Part shown: positions 1 through 8,946 of the stretch, in pieces
How positions within the stretch are numbered: the stretch's first letter is position 1
Layout: each line of letters begins with the position of its first letter
Assembly (NCBI GenBank): GCA_024640765.1
Contig: JAHEEK010000001.1
Span: 62,001 to 126,000, forward strand
Direction of reading: 5' to 3'
Source of the DNA: Nereida sp024640765
GTDB lineage: Bacteria; Pseudomonadota; Alphaproteobacteria; Rhodobacterales; Rhodobacteraceae
Length of the DNA: 64,000 nucleotides
Translations under genes and position numbers: made by a program
The notes under the pieces: model-generated
The model's input: only the letters and a program-made list of their open reading frames with translations
Databases searched by the model: none
What the model was told of the DNA's origin: nothing

Positions 1-237
1 CTTTACAGTGGTCGCTCGGTAACGCTTAGCGTTGATGAGACGGGGCGGTTCGTTTTGTCCCCCAAGCTGCGCGAAAAGTTGGGCATTACGAACGAGGCCT
101 ACTTCATCGCCAACAACGATACATTTGAAATTTGGACGCCTGAGACATTCGAAGCTGAGAATAACCTCGCTTTGGATGATGAGGATTTCGATCCGGATTT
201 GGACCCGTCAGTTTATCTTGATGGGGATGAGGAATAA
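1..237 (+). CDS. mraZ: MraZ, C-terminal part (cut by window edge)
   Basis: The frame is open from base 1 and stops at 235-237, giving the last 78 residues; the N-terminal AbrB-like repeat lies outside the window. What remains starts in the second repeat (SVDETGRFVLSPKLREKLGI) and ends in an acidic tail (about ten Asp/Glu in the last 20 residues). MraZ is a nucleoid-associated transcription regulator that usually heads the dcw cluster and represses it. Here it sits 3 bases upstream of rsmH, the standard order. A TTG at 55 can open a shorter frame but lies inside the conserved domain, so it is not the start. Confidence 0.9.
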   Translation, partial: LYSGRSVTLSVDETGRFVLSPKLREKLGITNEAYFIANNDTFEIWTPETFEAENNLALDDEDFDPDLDPSVYLDGDEE

Positions 238-240
238 TCA

Positions 241-1230
241 ATGGGCGCCGCTTCTACATCGTCCGCTGATCCGCACATCCCCGTTCTCTTGCGTCCTTTG
301 TTGGAGGCTGTAGCGCCTGTAGGTGGTGTCTGGCTTGATGGTACGCTCGGGGCCGGTGGCTACACGCGCGGGCTCCTTGAGGCGGGTGCAGAGCAGGTGA
401 TTGGCGTTGATCAAGATCCGCTGGCACTTCAGATGGCAAAATCGTGGGCCGATGATCGCGTGACACTGGTTGCTGGGAATTTCGCCAAACTTGATACTTA
501 TGCGGAAAACCTTGACGGCATTGTTTTGGACCTTGGGGTCAGTTCGATGCAGCTTGATCAAGCCGAGCGCGGCTTTTCGTTCATGAAAGACGGCCCCCTT
601 GATATGCGGATGGCCCAAGATGGACCTTCGGCGGCTGATCTGATCGCGACATGGTCCGAAGCTGAAATAGCGAATGTTTTGTTTCTATATGGTGAAGAAC
701 GCGCCTCTCGCCGGATCGCAAAGGCAATCGTGAAGGCACGCGCTGCGGCACCCATTAGGACAACTCTTGAGCTTGCCGACCTGATTGCAGGTCAGCTGCC
801 GCGCTCAAAACCGGGTCAAAGCCATCCTGCGACCCGCAGTTTTCAAGCGATCCGCATTGCGGTGAATGGTGAATATGATGCGCTTTATCAAGGTCTTATG
901 GCCTCTGAGCGGGCGTTGAAGCCCGGTGGTAAATTGGCGGTGGTCACGTTTCACTCCACTGAGGACCGGATGGTAAAACGCTTTTTGCAAATGCGTGCGG
1001 GCACGACGGGTAACGCCAACCGTTATGCACCGGAGGCTGAACAAGAAACCCCTGCGTTTACTCTAAAATCCCGCAAAGCAGTCGGGCCAGATGCGCAGGA
1101 GCTTGAGGAAAATCCCCGCTCGCGCAGTGCAAAGCTACGTGTTGCGAGCCGTAGTGATGCTCCTGCTGATCTGGCGGGCGAAACACTAGCGCCGCGCGAC
1201 ATTGGCATGCCGACGTTGGGAAAGGGCTAA
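241..1230 (+). CDS. rsmH: 16S rRNA (cytosine1402-N4)-methyltransferase RsmH (MraW)
   Basis: 329 residues, the normal family length. It methylates N4 of C1402 in 16S rRNA using S-adenosylmethionine. The N-terminus HIPVLLRPLLEAV (about 12-24) leads into the SAM-binding loop DGTLGAGGYT (33-42), and IGVDQDP follows as the acidic motif that contacts the SAM ribose. Later family blocks include LDLGVSSMQLD, RGFSFMKDGPLDMRM, and near the C-terminus VVTFHSTEDRMVK. It lies 3 bases after mraZ and 3 bases before ftsL, so all three are probably co-transcribed. Confidence 0.96.
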   Translation: MGAASTSSADPHIPVLLRPLLEAVAPVGGVWLDGTLGAGGYTRGLLEAGAEQVIGVDQDPLALQMAKSWADDRVTLVAGNFAKLDTYAENLDGIVLDLGVSSMQLDQAERGFSFMKDGPLDMRMAQDGPSAADLIATWSEAEIANVLFLYGEERASRRIAKAIVKARAAAPIRTTLELADLIAGQLPRSKPGQSHPATRSFQAIRIAVNGEYDALYQGLMASERALKPGGKLAVVTFHSTEDRMVKRFLQMRAGTTGNANRYAPEAEQETPAFTLKSRKAVGPDAQELEENPRSRSAKLRVASRSDAPADLAGETLAPRDIGMPTLGKG

Positions 1231-1233
1231 GCG

Positions 1234-1587
1234 ATGCGCACTTTGCTTTATATCAGCGCGGCACTTGCGGTCATGGGGCTGGCTTTTTGGGCCTATCAGG
1301 AAAATTATCGAACGAAAGACGCCCTGGTAGAGGTTCGGGTCCTACAGCGTGACATCGCTGAGGCGCGCGATACGTTGGGCATTTTACGTGGTGAGTGGGC
1401 ATATCTGAACCGGCCTGAGCGGCTGCGCGATTTAGCTGAGATCAATTTTGATTTGCTGGGTCTTTTGCCGATGGAGCCGCAGCAATTTGGCCGCGTTGAC
1501 CAGATCAGTTATCCTTCTGTGATTGCGCCGCTTGGACTGATCACGGGCGCCGTTGATACAAACGCGACATTTGGGGACGCACAATGA
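1234..1587 (+). CDS. ftsL: Cell division protein FtsL
   Basis: 117-residue bitopic membrane protein. One hydrophobic segment lies at about residues 4-20 (LLYISAALAVMGLAFWAY), followed by a periplasmic region with a coiled-coil-like heptad stretch (about 25-60: VEVRVLQRDIAEARDTLGIL) and the typical LNRPERLRDLAEINFDL motif. FtsL forms a complex with FtsB and FtsQ and activates FtsW-FtsI. Sequence conservation in this family is low, so the call rests on the topology, that motif and the position between rsmH and ftsI. It overlaps the ftsI start by 4 bases (ATGA), which suggests translational coupling. Confidence 0.88.
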   Translation: MRTLLYISAALAVMGLAFWAYQENYRTKDALVEVRVLQRDIAEARDTLGILRGEWAYLNRPERLRDLAEINFDLLGLLPMEPQQFGRVDQISYPSVIAPLGLITGAVDTNATFGDAQ

Positions 1588-3377
1588 TCCGCACGCCACT
1601 TCGCCCCCTTGCCCGCATCTTGAAAGCCCGCGAAAGCGGCGAAAATCCTGATGCGATTGAGCGCGACAACAAGCGTAAGCGTCACGAAGACATGCGCGAT
1701 CAGTCCCGCCGCCGTGCAGAGGGCAGTTTGGTGGTCTTGGGACTATTCTTCTTGACCGCATTCGGTGCTGTAGGTGGGCGCATGGCGACGTTGTCTGCCT
1801 CGGATGTGGCAGAGCCGCGCAGCTCTGCGATGAATGTGCAAATCCGATCAAACCGCGCAGACATTCTGGATCGTCGTGGCCGTATTCTGGCGACAAATCA
1901 CGACACGTATTCGCTGTATGCGCATCCTCATCAGATGATTGATAAGGACGGCACAATTGCAAAATTGCTTGAGATATTTCCTGATCTGAACGAGCAAAAA
2001 CTGCGCAAGGAACTTGGCGGAAATCGCAAGTTTGCGTGGGTTAAAAAACGGCTTAGTCCCGAGCAAAAGCAAGCCGCACATGATATTGGTGACCCAGGGT
2101 TGCTGTTCGGGCCGCGTGAGATGCGTCTTTACCCCAACGGCGCAATTGCGGCGCATATCTTGGGCGGTACGCGTTTTGGTGAGCAGGGCGTAAGTAGTGC
2201 AGAAGTATTAGGCGTTGCGGGTGTTGAGAAGTTCTTCGATGACCGTTTGCGCGATCCTGCCAAAGCTAATGAGCCGCTTGAGTTGTCGCTTGACCTGACG
2301 GTGCAGGCAGCATCCGAAGAAGTGCTGTTCAACGGTATGAAGATCATGAACGCCAAAGGCGCGTCATCGGTGTTGATGGACGCAAAAACCGGCGAAGTAA
2401 TTAGCGTCGTTAGCCTACCTGATTTTGATCCCAACAACCTCCGGCGTCCTTTGACGGTTGCTGACAAAGGCAAAGACCAAAGCGACAGCCCACTTTTTAA
2501 CCGCGCGTTGCAGGGTGTGTACGAGCTTGGCTCGACTTTCAAGATTTTCACGGCCGCGCAAGCTGTTGATCTGGGTATAGCTGATGCCGACACCATCATT
2601 GATACAAAAGGTCCGATGCGTGTTGGAGGGCGTTCTATCGGTGAGTTTGAGAACAAAAACTACGGCAAGCTCAGCGTGTCGGACATCATGGTGAAGTCTT
2701 CGAACCGCGGCACCGGACGTTTGGCGCTTGAGATCGGCGCAGAGCGTCAGCAAGAGTTCCTCAAGTCCTTGGGCTTTTTTGAGGCCGCACCCGTGGAAAC
2801 TGTTGAGCGCGGCACGCCCTTGATGCCCTCCAAGTGGACTGAGTTGAGCACCGTGACCATCAGTTACGGGCACGGCTTGTCTACCTCACCCATGCAGCTT
2901 TCTGCGGGCTATGCGGCCATCGCGAATGGTGGCACGGCGGTGACGCCAACACTGTTAAAGCAAGACAGCACAGTGCCGCTCGGCCCCCGCGTCATGTCGC
3001 CTGAGGCGGCACGCGAGGCGCAAAAAATGCTGCGCGCTGTTGTCACTGATGGCACCGCAAGTTTTGGTGATGTGCCAGGATATTCAGTTGCCGGTAAAAC
3101 GGGTACGGCAGACAAGCCAAAACCAACGGGCGGATATTATGAGGACCGCGTCATTGCGACCTTTGCGACAATGTTCCCAAGCCATGATCCAAAGTACGTT
3201 TTGATTGTGACATTGGATGAACCCGAGATCATGGGACTGGGTCGGATGCGTCGTTCGGCGGGATGGACTGCGGTGCCGGTGACAGCTGAAATGATCCGGC
3301 GTGTGGCACCGCTCTTGGATCTGCGCCCAACTGTTGAACCTGCTAGCCTTGCGCGTGTAACACTGACCTCACAGTAA
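1584..3377 (+). CDS. ftsI: Septal peptidoglycan transpeptidase FtsI (PBP3)
   Basis: 597-residue class B penicillin-binding protein that cross-links septal peptidoglycan. It has a basic cytoplasmic N-terminus, one membrane anchor (about 48-68), and a pedestal domain that opens with the RGRILATN-type block near residue 98. The transpeptidase domain carries all three active-site motifs: STFK with catalytic Ser317, SSN at 372-374, and KTG at 505-507. The N-terminal cytoplasmic arm is fairly long and Arg/Lys-rich. Its start overlaps ftsL. The 74 bases to murE hold no obvious terminator. Confidence 0.96.
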   Translation: MIRTPLRPLARILKARESGENPDAIERDNKRKRHEDMRDQSRRRAEGSLVVLGLFFLTAFGAVGGRMATLSASDVAEPRSSAMNVQIRSNRADILDRRGRILATNHDTYSLYAHPHQMIDKDGTIAKLLEIFPDLNEQKLRKELGGNRKFAWVKKRLSPEQKQAAHDIGDPGLLFGPREMRLYPNGAIAAHILGGTRFGEQGVSSAEVLGVAGVEKFFDDRLRDPAKANEPLELSLDLTVQAASEEVLFNGMKIMNAKGASSVLMDAKTGEVISVVSLPDFDPNNLRRPLTVADKGKDQSDSPLFNRALQGVYELGSTFKIFTAAQAVDLGIADADTIIDTKGPMRVGGRSIGEFENKNYGKLSVSDIMVKSSNRGTGRLALEIGAERQQEFLKSLGFFEAAPVETVERGTPLMPSKWTELSTVTISYGHGLSTSPMQLSAGYAAIANGGTAVTPTLLKQDSTVPLGPRVMSPEAAREAQKMLRAVVTDGTASFGDVPGYSVAGKTGTADKPKPTGGYYEDRVIATFATMFPSHDPKYVLIVTLDEPEIMGLGRMRRSAGWTAVPVTAEMIRRVAPLLDLRPTVEPASLARVTLTSQ

Positions 3378-3451
3378 GGTCTTCGCGGCAGCAACACGCG
3401 GCTGTCAGGGCGGGGCACCACCGGGTGTGTTTCTGAGGAGCATTGGCAGAA

Positions 3452-4921
3452 ATGACGACTAAAACACTTTCGCAACTTGGGCTGACAGCGGCGCGGGACG
3501 TTGCCATCACAGGGGTGGCTTTAGATAGCCGCGTCGTGGAAGCTGGCTTTTTGTTTGCGGCTTTTGCTGGTGCACAAGTTCACGGGGCCAGCTTTATTCA
3601 ATACGCGCTGCGCCAAGGGGCTGCGGCAATTTTGACTGACCCTGAGGGCGCCGAGATCGCCAAGGAAGAATTGGCCGCCTCTGATGCGGTGCTGATCATA
3701 GCAGATGAGCCACGCCAAACATTTGCGCGCGCCACGTCCCTTTGGTTCGGAGCTCAGCCCGAAACTATGGTGGCGGTGACGGGCACCAATGGCAAAACAT
3801 CTGTCGCCACTTTCGTGCGGATGATTTGGGAAGAGATGGGCAAGCCTGCGGTCAACCTTGGAACAACCGGCGTTGAGGGACACTGGACCGCACCGCTGGC
3901 GCATACGACCCCAGATCCCATTACGCTGCACGCGGCTTTGGCTGAGGCCACGCAGAACGGTGTGACATATGCGGCGATCGAGGCGTCATCGCATGGGCTG
4001 GATCAGCACAGGCTGGACGGGTGCCATATCAAAGTGGCGGGCTTTACGAACTTCACCCAAGATCATCTGGACTACCATGAAACGTTCGAGGCGTATTTCG
4101 CCGCCAAAATGGGTCTTTTTGAGCGTGTTTTGGTCGAAGACGGCACGGCGGTGATCAATATCGACGATGCAATGGGACCGAGCGTTAAGCAGCTGTGCGT
4201 CGCACGTGACCTTAAGGTGATCACCGTTGGCAAGGCCGAGGACGCGAGCCTGCGCATACTGGATCACCGTCTCGATGCCACAGGGCAGACACTGCGGATC
4301 GCGTGGCAAGGTAAAGCGCGGACGCTGCGCCTGAACGTCATGGGGCAGTTTCAAGCAGAGAACGCCCTTGTTGCAGCAGGCATGGTCATTGCCGCACGCG
4401 GTGCAGCAGATGAAGTATTTGACAGTCTTGCGCATCTTAAAACCGTGCGCGGCCGCATGGAGTTGGCCGCAACCCGCCAAAACGGTGCGGCGGTTTTCGT
4501 AGATTACGCGCATACGCCCGATGCGGTGCGATCGGCTATTGCCTCGCTACGCGGGCATATCATTGGCAAACTGGTTGCTGTCATCGGCGCTGGCGGGGAT
4601 CGTGATACCACCAAACGCCCTTTGATGGGTGCGGCTGCGGCAGCGGCTGCGGATGTGGTGATTGTGACTGATGACAACCCGCGCTCCGAAGACCCTGCAG
4701 CGATCCGCGCAGCAGTCATGGAAGGGTGCCCCGATGCGATTAATGTGGCCGATAGGGCAGAAGCAGTTCTGCGCGGAGTTGATATGCTGGAAGAGGGTGA
4801 TGCCCTTTTGATCGCAGGCAAAGGTCACGAGACGGGTCAAATCATCGGTGCGGATGTTTTGCCATTTGACGACGTGGAACAGGCCAGCATTTCAGTGGCT
4901 GCTTTGGATGGGATGATGTGA
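3452..4921 (+). CDS. murE: UDP-MurNAc-L-Ala-D-Glu:meso-diaminopimelate ligase MurE
   Basis: 489 residues from the ATG at 3452. A TTG at 3443 would add three residues, but the GAGGAG ribosome site at 3435-3440 is only 2 bases from it and 11 bases from the ATG, so the ATG is preferred. The ATP-binding loop GTNGKTS is at 111-117. The substrate loop contains DNPR (in TDDNPRSEDP), the signature of ligases that add meso-diaminopimelate rather than lysine. It catalyses the third amino-acid addition to the cytoplasmic peptidoglycan precursor. The stop is one base before the murF ATG. Confidence 0.95.
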   Translation: MTTKTLSQLGLTAARDVAITGVALDSRVVEAGFLFAAFAGAQVHGASFIQYALRQGAAAILTDPEGAEIAKEELAASDAVLIIADEPRQTFARATSLWFGAQPETMVAVTGTNGKTSVATFVRMIWEEMGKPAVNLGTTGVEGHWTAPLAHTTPDPITLHAALAEATQNGVTYAAIEASSHGLDQHRLDGCHIKVAGFTNFTQDHLDYHETFEAYFAAKMGLFERVLVEDGTAVINIDDAMGPSVKQLCVARDLKVITVGKAEDASLRILDHRLDATGQTLRIAWQGKARTLRLNVMGQFQAENALVAAGMVIAARGAADEVFDSLAHLKTVRGRMELAATRQNGAAVFVDYAHTPDAVRSAIASLRGHIIGKLVAVIGAGGDRDTTKRPLMGAAAAAAADVVIVTDDNPRSEDPAAIRAAVMEGCPDAINVADRAEAVLRGVDMLEEGDALLIAGKGHETGQIIGADVLPFDDVEQASISVAALDGMM

Positions 4922-4922
4922 G

Positions 4923-6365
4923 ATGAGCTTATGGACCAGTGCACAAGCGGTTGCAGCCACAAGCGGGGTTGCCCAAGGAAGCTGGGCCGTAGATGGCATC
5001 AGCATTGACACGCGCACGATTGATGCGGGCGATTTATTCGTTGCGCTGAAAGACGTACGCGACGGGCATGATTTTGTGGCAGCTGCCCTTGAGGCCGGTG
5101 CGGGTGCTGCGATGGTTTCGCGTTTACCTGACGATGTGCCAAGCGATGCCCCACTTTTGATTGTTGATGATGTGTTGGCCGCGCTTGAGCGTTTGGCAGT
5201 CGCCGCGCGTGCACGGACCAATGCCAAAGTTGTTGGTATCACGGGAAGCGTCGGCAAAACCTCTACCAAAGAAATGCTCCGCGATGTGTTGTCTGCCCAA
5301 GGACGTACCCATGCGTCTGTGGCCAGTTACAACAATCACTGGGGTGTTCCGCTTACATTGGCGCGAATGCCTGCGGATACACAATTTGCAGTTATTGAGA
5401 TGGGAATGAACCACCCCGGTGAGATTGCGCCGCTATCCAAGTTGACCCGCCCCCATGTGGCGATGGTGACAACAGTCGCGCCTGCGCATCTTGAGGCTTT
5501 TCAAAATATCGAAGGCATCGCGCGTGAAAAGGCCTCGATCATTGATGGTTTGCTGGCAGGCGGCGTTGCTGTGTTGAACGCTGATATCGCGACGAGTGAA
5601 ATTTTACAAAACCATGCGCTCAAATCAGGCTGCGAGATGCGGCTTTTTGGCGAAATGTCATCTGCTTACCAATTGCGTTCAGCACGTGTTTTGAATGAAC
5701 TCACCATCGTTGAAGCCCGCATTGAAACAGACACAGGCACAGAAAACATTTTGTTCAAAGTGATGTCCGCAGGCACGCATTTTGCAATAAACGCGCTTGG
5801 TGCGTTGGCAGTTGTGGATGCGCTTGGTGGTGATCTGGGCCGTGCAGCGATTGATATGGCACGCTGGCAGCCGCCTGCGGGACGCGGCATGCGCGAGCGG
5901 ATTGTGCTTGATGTTGTTGATACGGATGCTGTGATCGATGTTATTGATGATGCCTATAACGCCAACCCTGCGTCCCTTGCCGCGGCCTTGGCGGTGCTAA
6001 GCAGTGCAGAGCCGCAAGATAATCTTGGACGGGTCAGCTCAGGCAGACGCATCGCAATCTTGGGCGATATGCTTGAGTTAGGTAGCGATGAAATGGCCAT
6101 CCACGGAAGTGTTGCGCAAGATCCAAATTTGGCTGCCGTTAGCAAAGTGCATTGTGTCGGACCGCGCATGAAGGCGCTTTATGATGCCCTTGGGGCACCA
6201 CAGCGCGGGCGGTGGTACGAAACGGCCGAGGAACTTGCTGCCGAAGTGAGCCATATCGTCGATGCCGGTGATGTGGTTTTGGTCAAAGGCTCATTGGGCA
6301 GCCGTGTCACGCAGGTCGTTGATGCCTTGCGTAAATTGGGTCAAAGCACTACCAGTACCACCTAA
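4923..6365 (+). CDS. murF: UDP-MurNAc-tripeptide:D-Ala-D-Ala ligase MurF
   Basis: 480 residues. It adds the D-Ala-D-Ala dipeptide made by Ddl (encoded at 15.5 kb) to the UDP-MurNAc tripeptide. The Mur ligase ATP loop is TGSVGKTS (108-115), followed by KEMLRDVL, and the central domain carries SYNNHWGVPLTL and the EMGMNHPGEI block. The C-terminal domain has DDAYNANPAS and ILGDMLELG, both characteristic of MurF. It begins one base after murE ends and is 30 bases from mraY. Confidence 0.95.
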   Translation: MSLWTSAQAVAATSGVAQGSWAVDGISIDTRTIDAGDLFVALKDVRDGHDFVAAALEAGAGAAMVSRLPDDVPSDAPLLIVDDVLAALERLAVAARARTNAKVVGITGSVGKTSTKEMLRDVLSAQGRTHASVASYNNHWGVPLTLARMPADTQFAVIEMGMNHPGEIAPLSKLTRPHVAMVTTVAPAHLEAFQNIEGIAREKASIIDGLLAGGVAVLNADIATSEILQNHALKSGCEMRLFGEMSSAYQLRSARVLNELTIVEARIETDTGTENILFKVMSAGTHFAINALGALAVVDALGGDLGRAAIDMARWQPPAGRGMRERIVLDVVDTDAVIDVIDDAYNANPASLAAALAVLSSAEPQDNLGRVSSGRRIAILGDMLELGSDEMAIHGSVAQDPNLAAVSKVHCVGPRMKALYDALGAPQRGRWYETAEELAAEVSHIVDAGDVVLVKGSLGSRVTQVVDALRKLGQSTTSTT

Positions 6366-6395
6366 ATCCTGACGAAGAACGGGGACGACCACAAA

Positions 6396-7478
6396 ATGCT
6401 GTATTGGCTGACCGAGCTTTCTGACGGGGGCGATTTTTTTAACCTGTTTCGCTATATTACTTTTCGCGCAGGTGGGGCGTTTCTAACGGCGTTGATTTTT
6501 GGGTTTGTTTTTGGGCCGACGCTCATCAACGTGTTGCGCCGCAGACAAGGCAAGGGCCAGCCGATCCGTGAAGACGGCCCACAAGGTCATTTCGTCAAAG
6601 CGGGCACACCCACGATGGGGGGCTTGCTTATTTTGTCGGCCGTTCTGTTTTCAACGCTGGTCTGGGCGCGGTGGGATAATCATTTCGTCTGGCTGGTTTT
6701 GTTCGTCACAATGACATTTGGGGCTGTCGGCTTTGCGGATGATTATGCCAAAGTCTCAAAGCAAAACACCGACGGGGTCAGTGGTCGCGTGCGGCTTTTG
6801 TTGGGCTTTGTCATTGCGGGTATTGCTGGCTTTTGGGCTAGTCAGGTGCATCCGGACCAATTGGCCAATCAACTGGCGCTGCCGATTTTCAAAGACACGC
6901 TGATTAACATGGGCTTTTTCTTTGTACCGTTTGCGATGATTGTCATCGTTGGGTCCGCAAATGCGGTGAACCTGACAGACGGTTTGGACGGTTTGGCGAT
7001 CATGCCTGTTATGATTGCTGCGGGTACTTTGGGTGTGATTGCTTACGCGGTGGGCCGCGTGGATTTCACCGAATATCTTGATGTGCATTACGTGCCAGGC
7101 ACCGGCGAAATTTTGATCTTTAGTGCGGCGTTATTTGGCGGCGGGCTTGGCTTTCTTTGGTACAATGCGCCGCCGGCGGCGGTGTTTATGGGGGACACAG
7201 GCTCGCTTGCTCTTGGCGGCGCGCTCGGCGCGACTGCGGTGGCCACAAAGCACGAGCTGGTTCTTGGTATTGTAGGTGGTTTGTTCGTGGTTGAGGCGCT
7301 TTCAGTGATCATTCAGGTGCTTTATTTCAAGCGGACCGGCAAACGGGTTTTCTTGATGGCGCCTATCCATCACCACTATGAGAAAAAAGGGTGGGCCGAA
7401 CCACAGATTGTGATCCGGTTCTGGATTATCTCGCTCATTCTCGCGATGATCGGTCTGGCGACGCTCAAAGTACGGTAA
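6396..7478 (+). CDS. mraY: Phospho-MurNAc-pentapeptide transferase MraY
   Basis: 360-residue polytopic inner-membrane enzyme, the usual length, with about ten hydrophobic helices. It transfers phospho-MurNAc-pentapeptide to undecaprenyl phosphate, giving lipid I. Family motifs are all present: KAGTPTMGGLL in the first cytoplasmic loop, ADDYAKV with the catalytic Asp pair, NLTDGLDGLA, FMGDTGSLALGG and the histidine-rich MAPIHHHYEKKGW loop. The start ATG at 6396 is followed by LYWLTEL, as in other family members. Confidence 0.96.
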   Translation: MLYWLTELSDGGDFFNLFRYITFRAGGAFLTALIFGFVFGPTLINVLRRRQGKGQPIREDGPQGHFVKAGTPTMGGLLILSAVLFSTLVWARWDNHFVWLVLFVTMTFGAVGFADDYAKVSKQNTDGVSGRVRLLLGFVIAGIAGFWASQVHPDQLANQLALPIFKDTLINMGFFFVPFAMIVIVGSANAVNLTDGLDGLAIMPVMIAAGTLGVIAYAVGRVDFTEYLDVHYVPGTGEILIFSAALFGGGLGFLWYNAPPAAVFMGDTGSLALGGALGATAVATKHELVLGIVGGLFVVEALSVIIQVLYFKRTGKRVFLMAPIHHHYEKKGWAEPQIVIRFWIISLILAMIGLATLKVR

Positions 7479-7534
7479 GCTGCGAGCCGTCGGGCTTGGA
7501 TATTTATAAACAAAAGAAAAAGTAGGGTGCGGCG

Positions 7535-8935
7535 ATGATCCCTGTGCAAGGTTTTGAGGGTAAGCGGGTTGCGGTCTTAGGCCTTGGACGCTCGGGATTG
7601 GCTGCGGCGCATGCATTGGAAGAAGGCGGGGCGGAGGCGCTTTGCTGGGATGATAGTGAGCAAGGGCGCCTGCGTGCCGAAGGGCAGGGGTTGTTGTTGC
7701 ACGACCTGACCAAGCAGGGCGCGTTTGAGGCTGTCTCTGCCCTGATCGTTAGCCCCGGAATTCCGCATCTTTATCCCGCACCACACCCTGTTATTGCGCT
7801 GGCGTGGGCAGCCGGCGTACCCGTGGATAACGACATCGGGCTGTTTTTCCGCAGTTACGCCACCAACGATTGGAACACATTTGACCGTACGCCGCAGGTG
7901 ATCGCCGTCACAGGCAGCAACGGCAAATCCACTACATCTGCGTTGATCCATCACATTTTGCAGGCAAGCGGCCGGCCTTCGCAGTTGGCTGGCAACATTG
8001 GCCGTGGGGTGTTGGACATTGAACCCGCGCATGACGGCGAAGTGATTGTGCTTGAGTTGTCGTCTTATCAAACCGAGCTTGCGCGTGCCTTGACGCCTGA
8101 TGTTGCGGTTTGGACGAATCTAAGCGCCGATCACCTTGATCGCCACGCAGGAATGGGCGGGTATTTTAACGCCAAGCGCCGCCTTTTTGCAGAAGGTGGT
8201 CCAGAGCGGGCTGTCATCGGCATCGATGAAATTGAAGGGCAGTTTTTGGCCAACCAGACGGCTACAGCTGCGGGCGAGGATCGGGTGATTTCTGTCTCGG
8301 TTGAGCGCAAGCTGACGTCAAATGGCTGGAGTGTATTTGCCAAGAAGGGCTTTCTTGCGGAGTGGCGCAAGGGTCGCCAAGTCGCCAGCATTGATCTGCG
8401 CGGCGTTGCGGGCCTGCCCGGTACACATAATCATCAAAACGCTTGTTCTGCTTATGCCGCCTGCCGTGCAGTGGGTATCGGTCCGCGTCAGATTGAGGCC
8501 GCACTTCATACCTTCGCAGGTTTGCCACATCGGTCCCAGACTGTTGCAGAGCACCGTGGAATTCGTTTTGTGAACGATAGCAAGGCGACCAACGTAGATA
8601 GTGCCGCCAAAGCACTTCAGGCATTCTCAAGAGTGCGCTGGATTTGTGGGGGCTTGCAAAAAGAGGGCGGTCTTGACGCGCTTCTGCCGCATCTTGGCAA
8701 CGTTGAGAAAGCTTACGTCATTGGGCGCGAGGCAGAAAGTTTTGCGCGCCAGCTCAGCTGTGACACGGCCGTGTGCGGCTCAATGCAAGAGGCTGTCTCT
8801 CAGGCCGTAGCAGATGCGCAGGAGGATGATGTTGTCTTATTGGCGCCAGCGGCTGCAAGTTTTGACCAATACGACAGCTTTGAGGCCCGCGGAGATGATT
8901 TTGTGGATTGCGTCAAGCGTATGATCGCGGACTAG
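7535..8935 (+). CDS. murD: UDP-MurNAc-L-alanine:D-glutamate ligase MurD
   Basis: 466 residues. It adds D-glutamate to UDP-MurNAc-L-Ala. The N-terminal Rossmann-like UDP-binding part contains VAVLGLGRSGLAAA (12-25). The ATP loop is GSNGKST (127-133), and LELSSYQTE, WTNLSADHLDRH and the C-terminal VNDSKATN block are MurD-specific. The ribosome site is weak; an A-rich stretch precedes the ATG. It ends 12 bases before the convergent flavoprotein gene on the other strand. Confidence 0.95.
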   Translation: MIPVQGFEGKRVAVLGLGRSGLAAAHALEEGGAEALCWDDSEQGRLRAEGQGLLLHDLTKQGAFEAVSALIVSPGIPHLYPAPHPVIALAWAAGVPVDNDIGLFFRSYATNDWNTFDRTPQVIAVTGSNGKSTTSALIHHILQASGRPSQLAGNIGRGVLDIEPAHDGEVIVLELSSYQTELARALTPDVAVWTNLSADHLDRHAGMGGYFNAKRRLFAEGGPERAVIGIDEIEGQFLANQTATAAGEDRVISVSVERKLTSNGWSVFAKKGFLAEWRKGRQVASIDLRGVAGLPGTHNHQNACSAYAACRAVGIGPRQIEAALHTFAGLPHRSQTVAEHRGIRFVNDSKATNVDSAAKALQAFSRVRWICGGLQKEGGLDALLPHLGNVEKAYVIGREAESFARQLSCDTAVCGSMQEAVSQAVADAQEDDVVLLAPAAASFDQYDSFEARGDDFVDCVKRMIAD

Positions 8936-8946
8936 GTGGCGCTGTC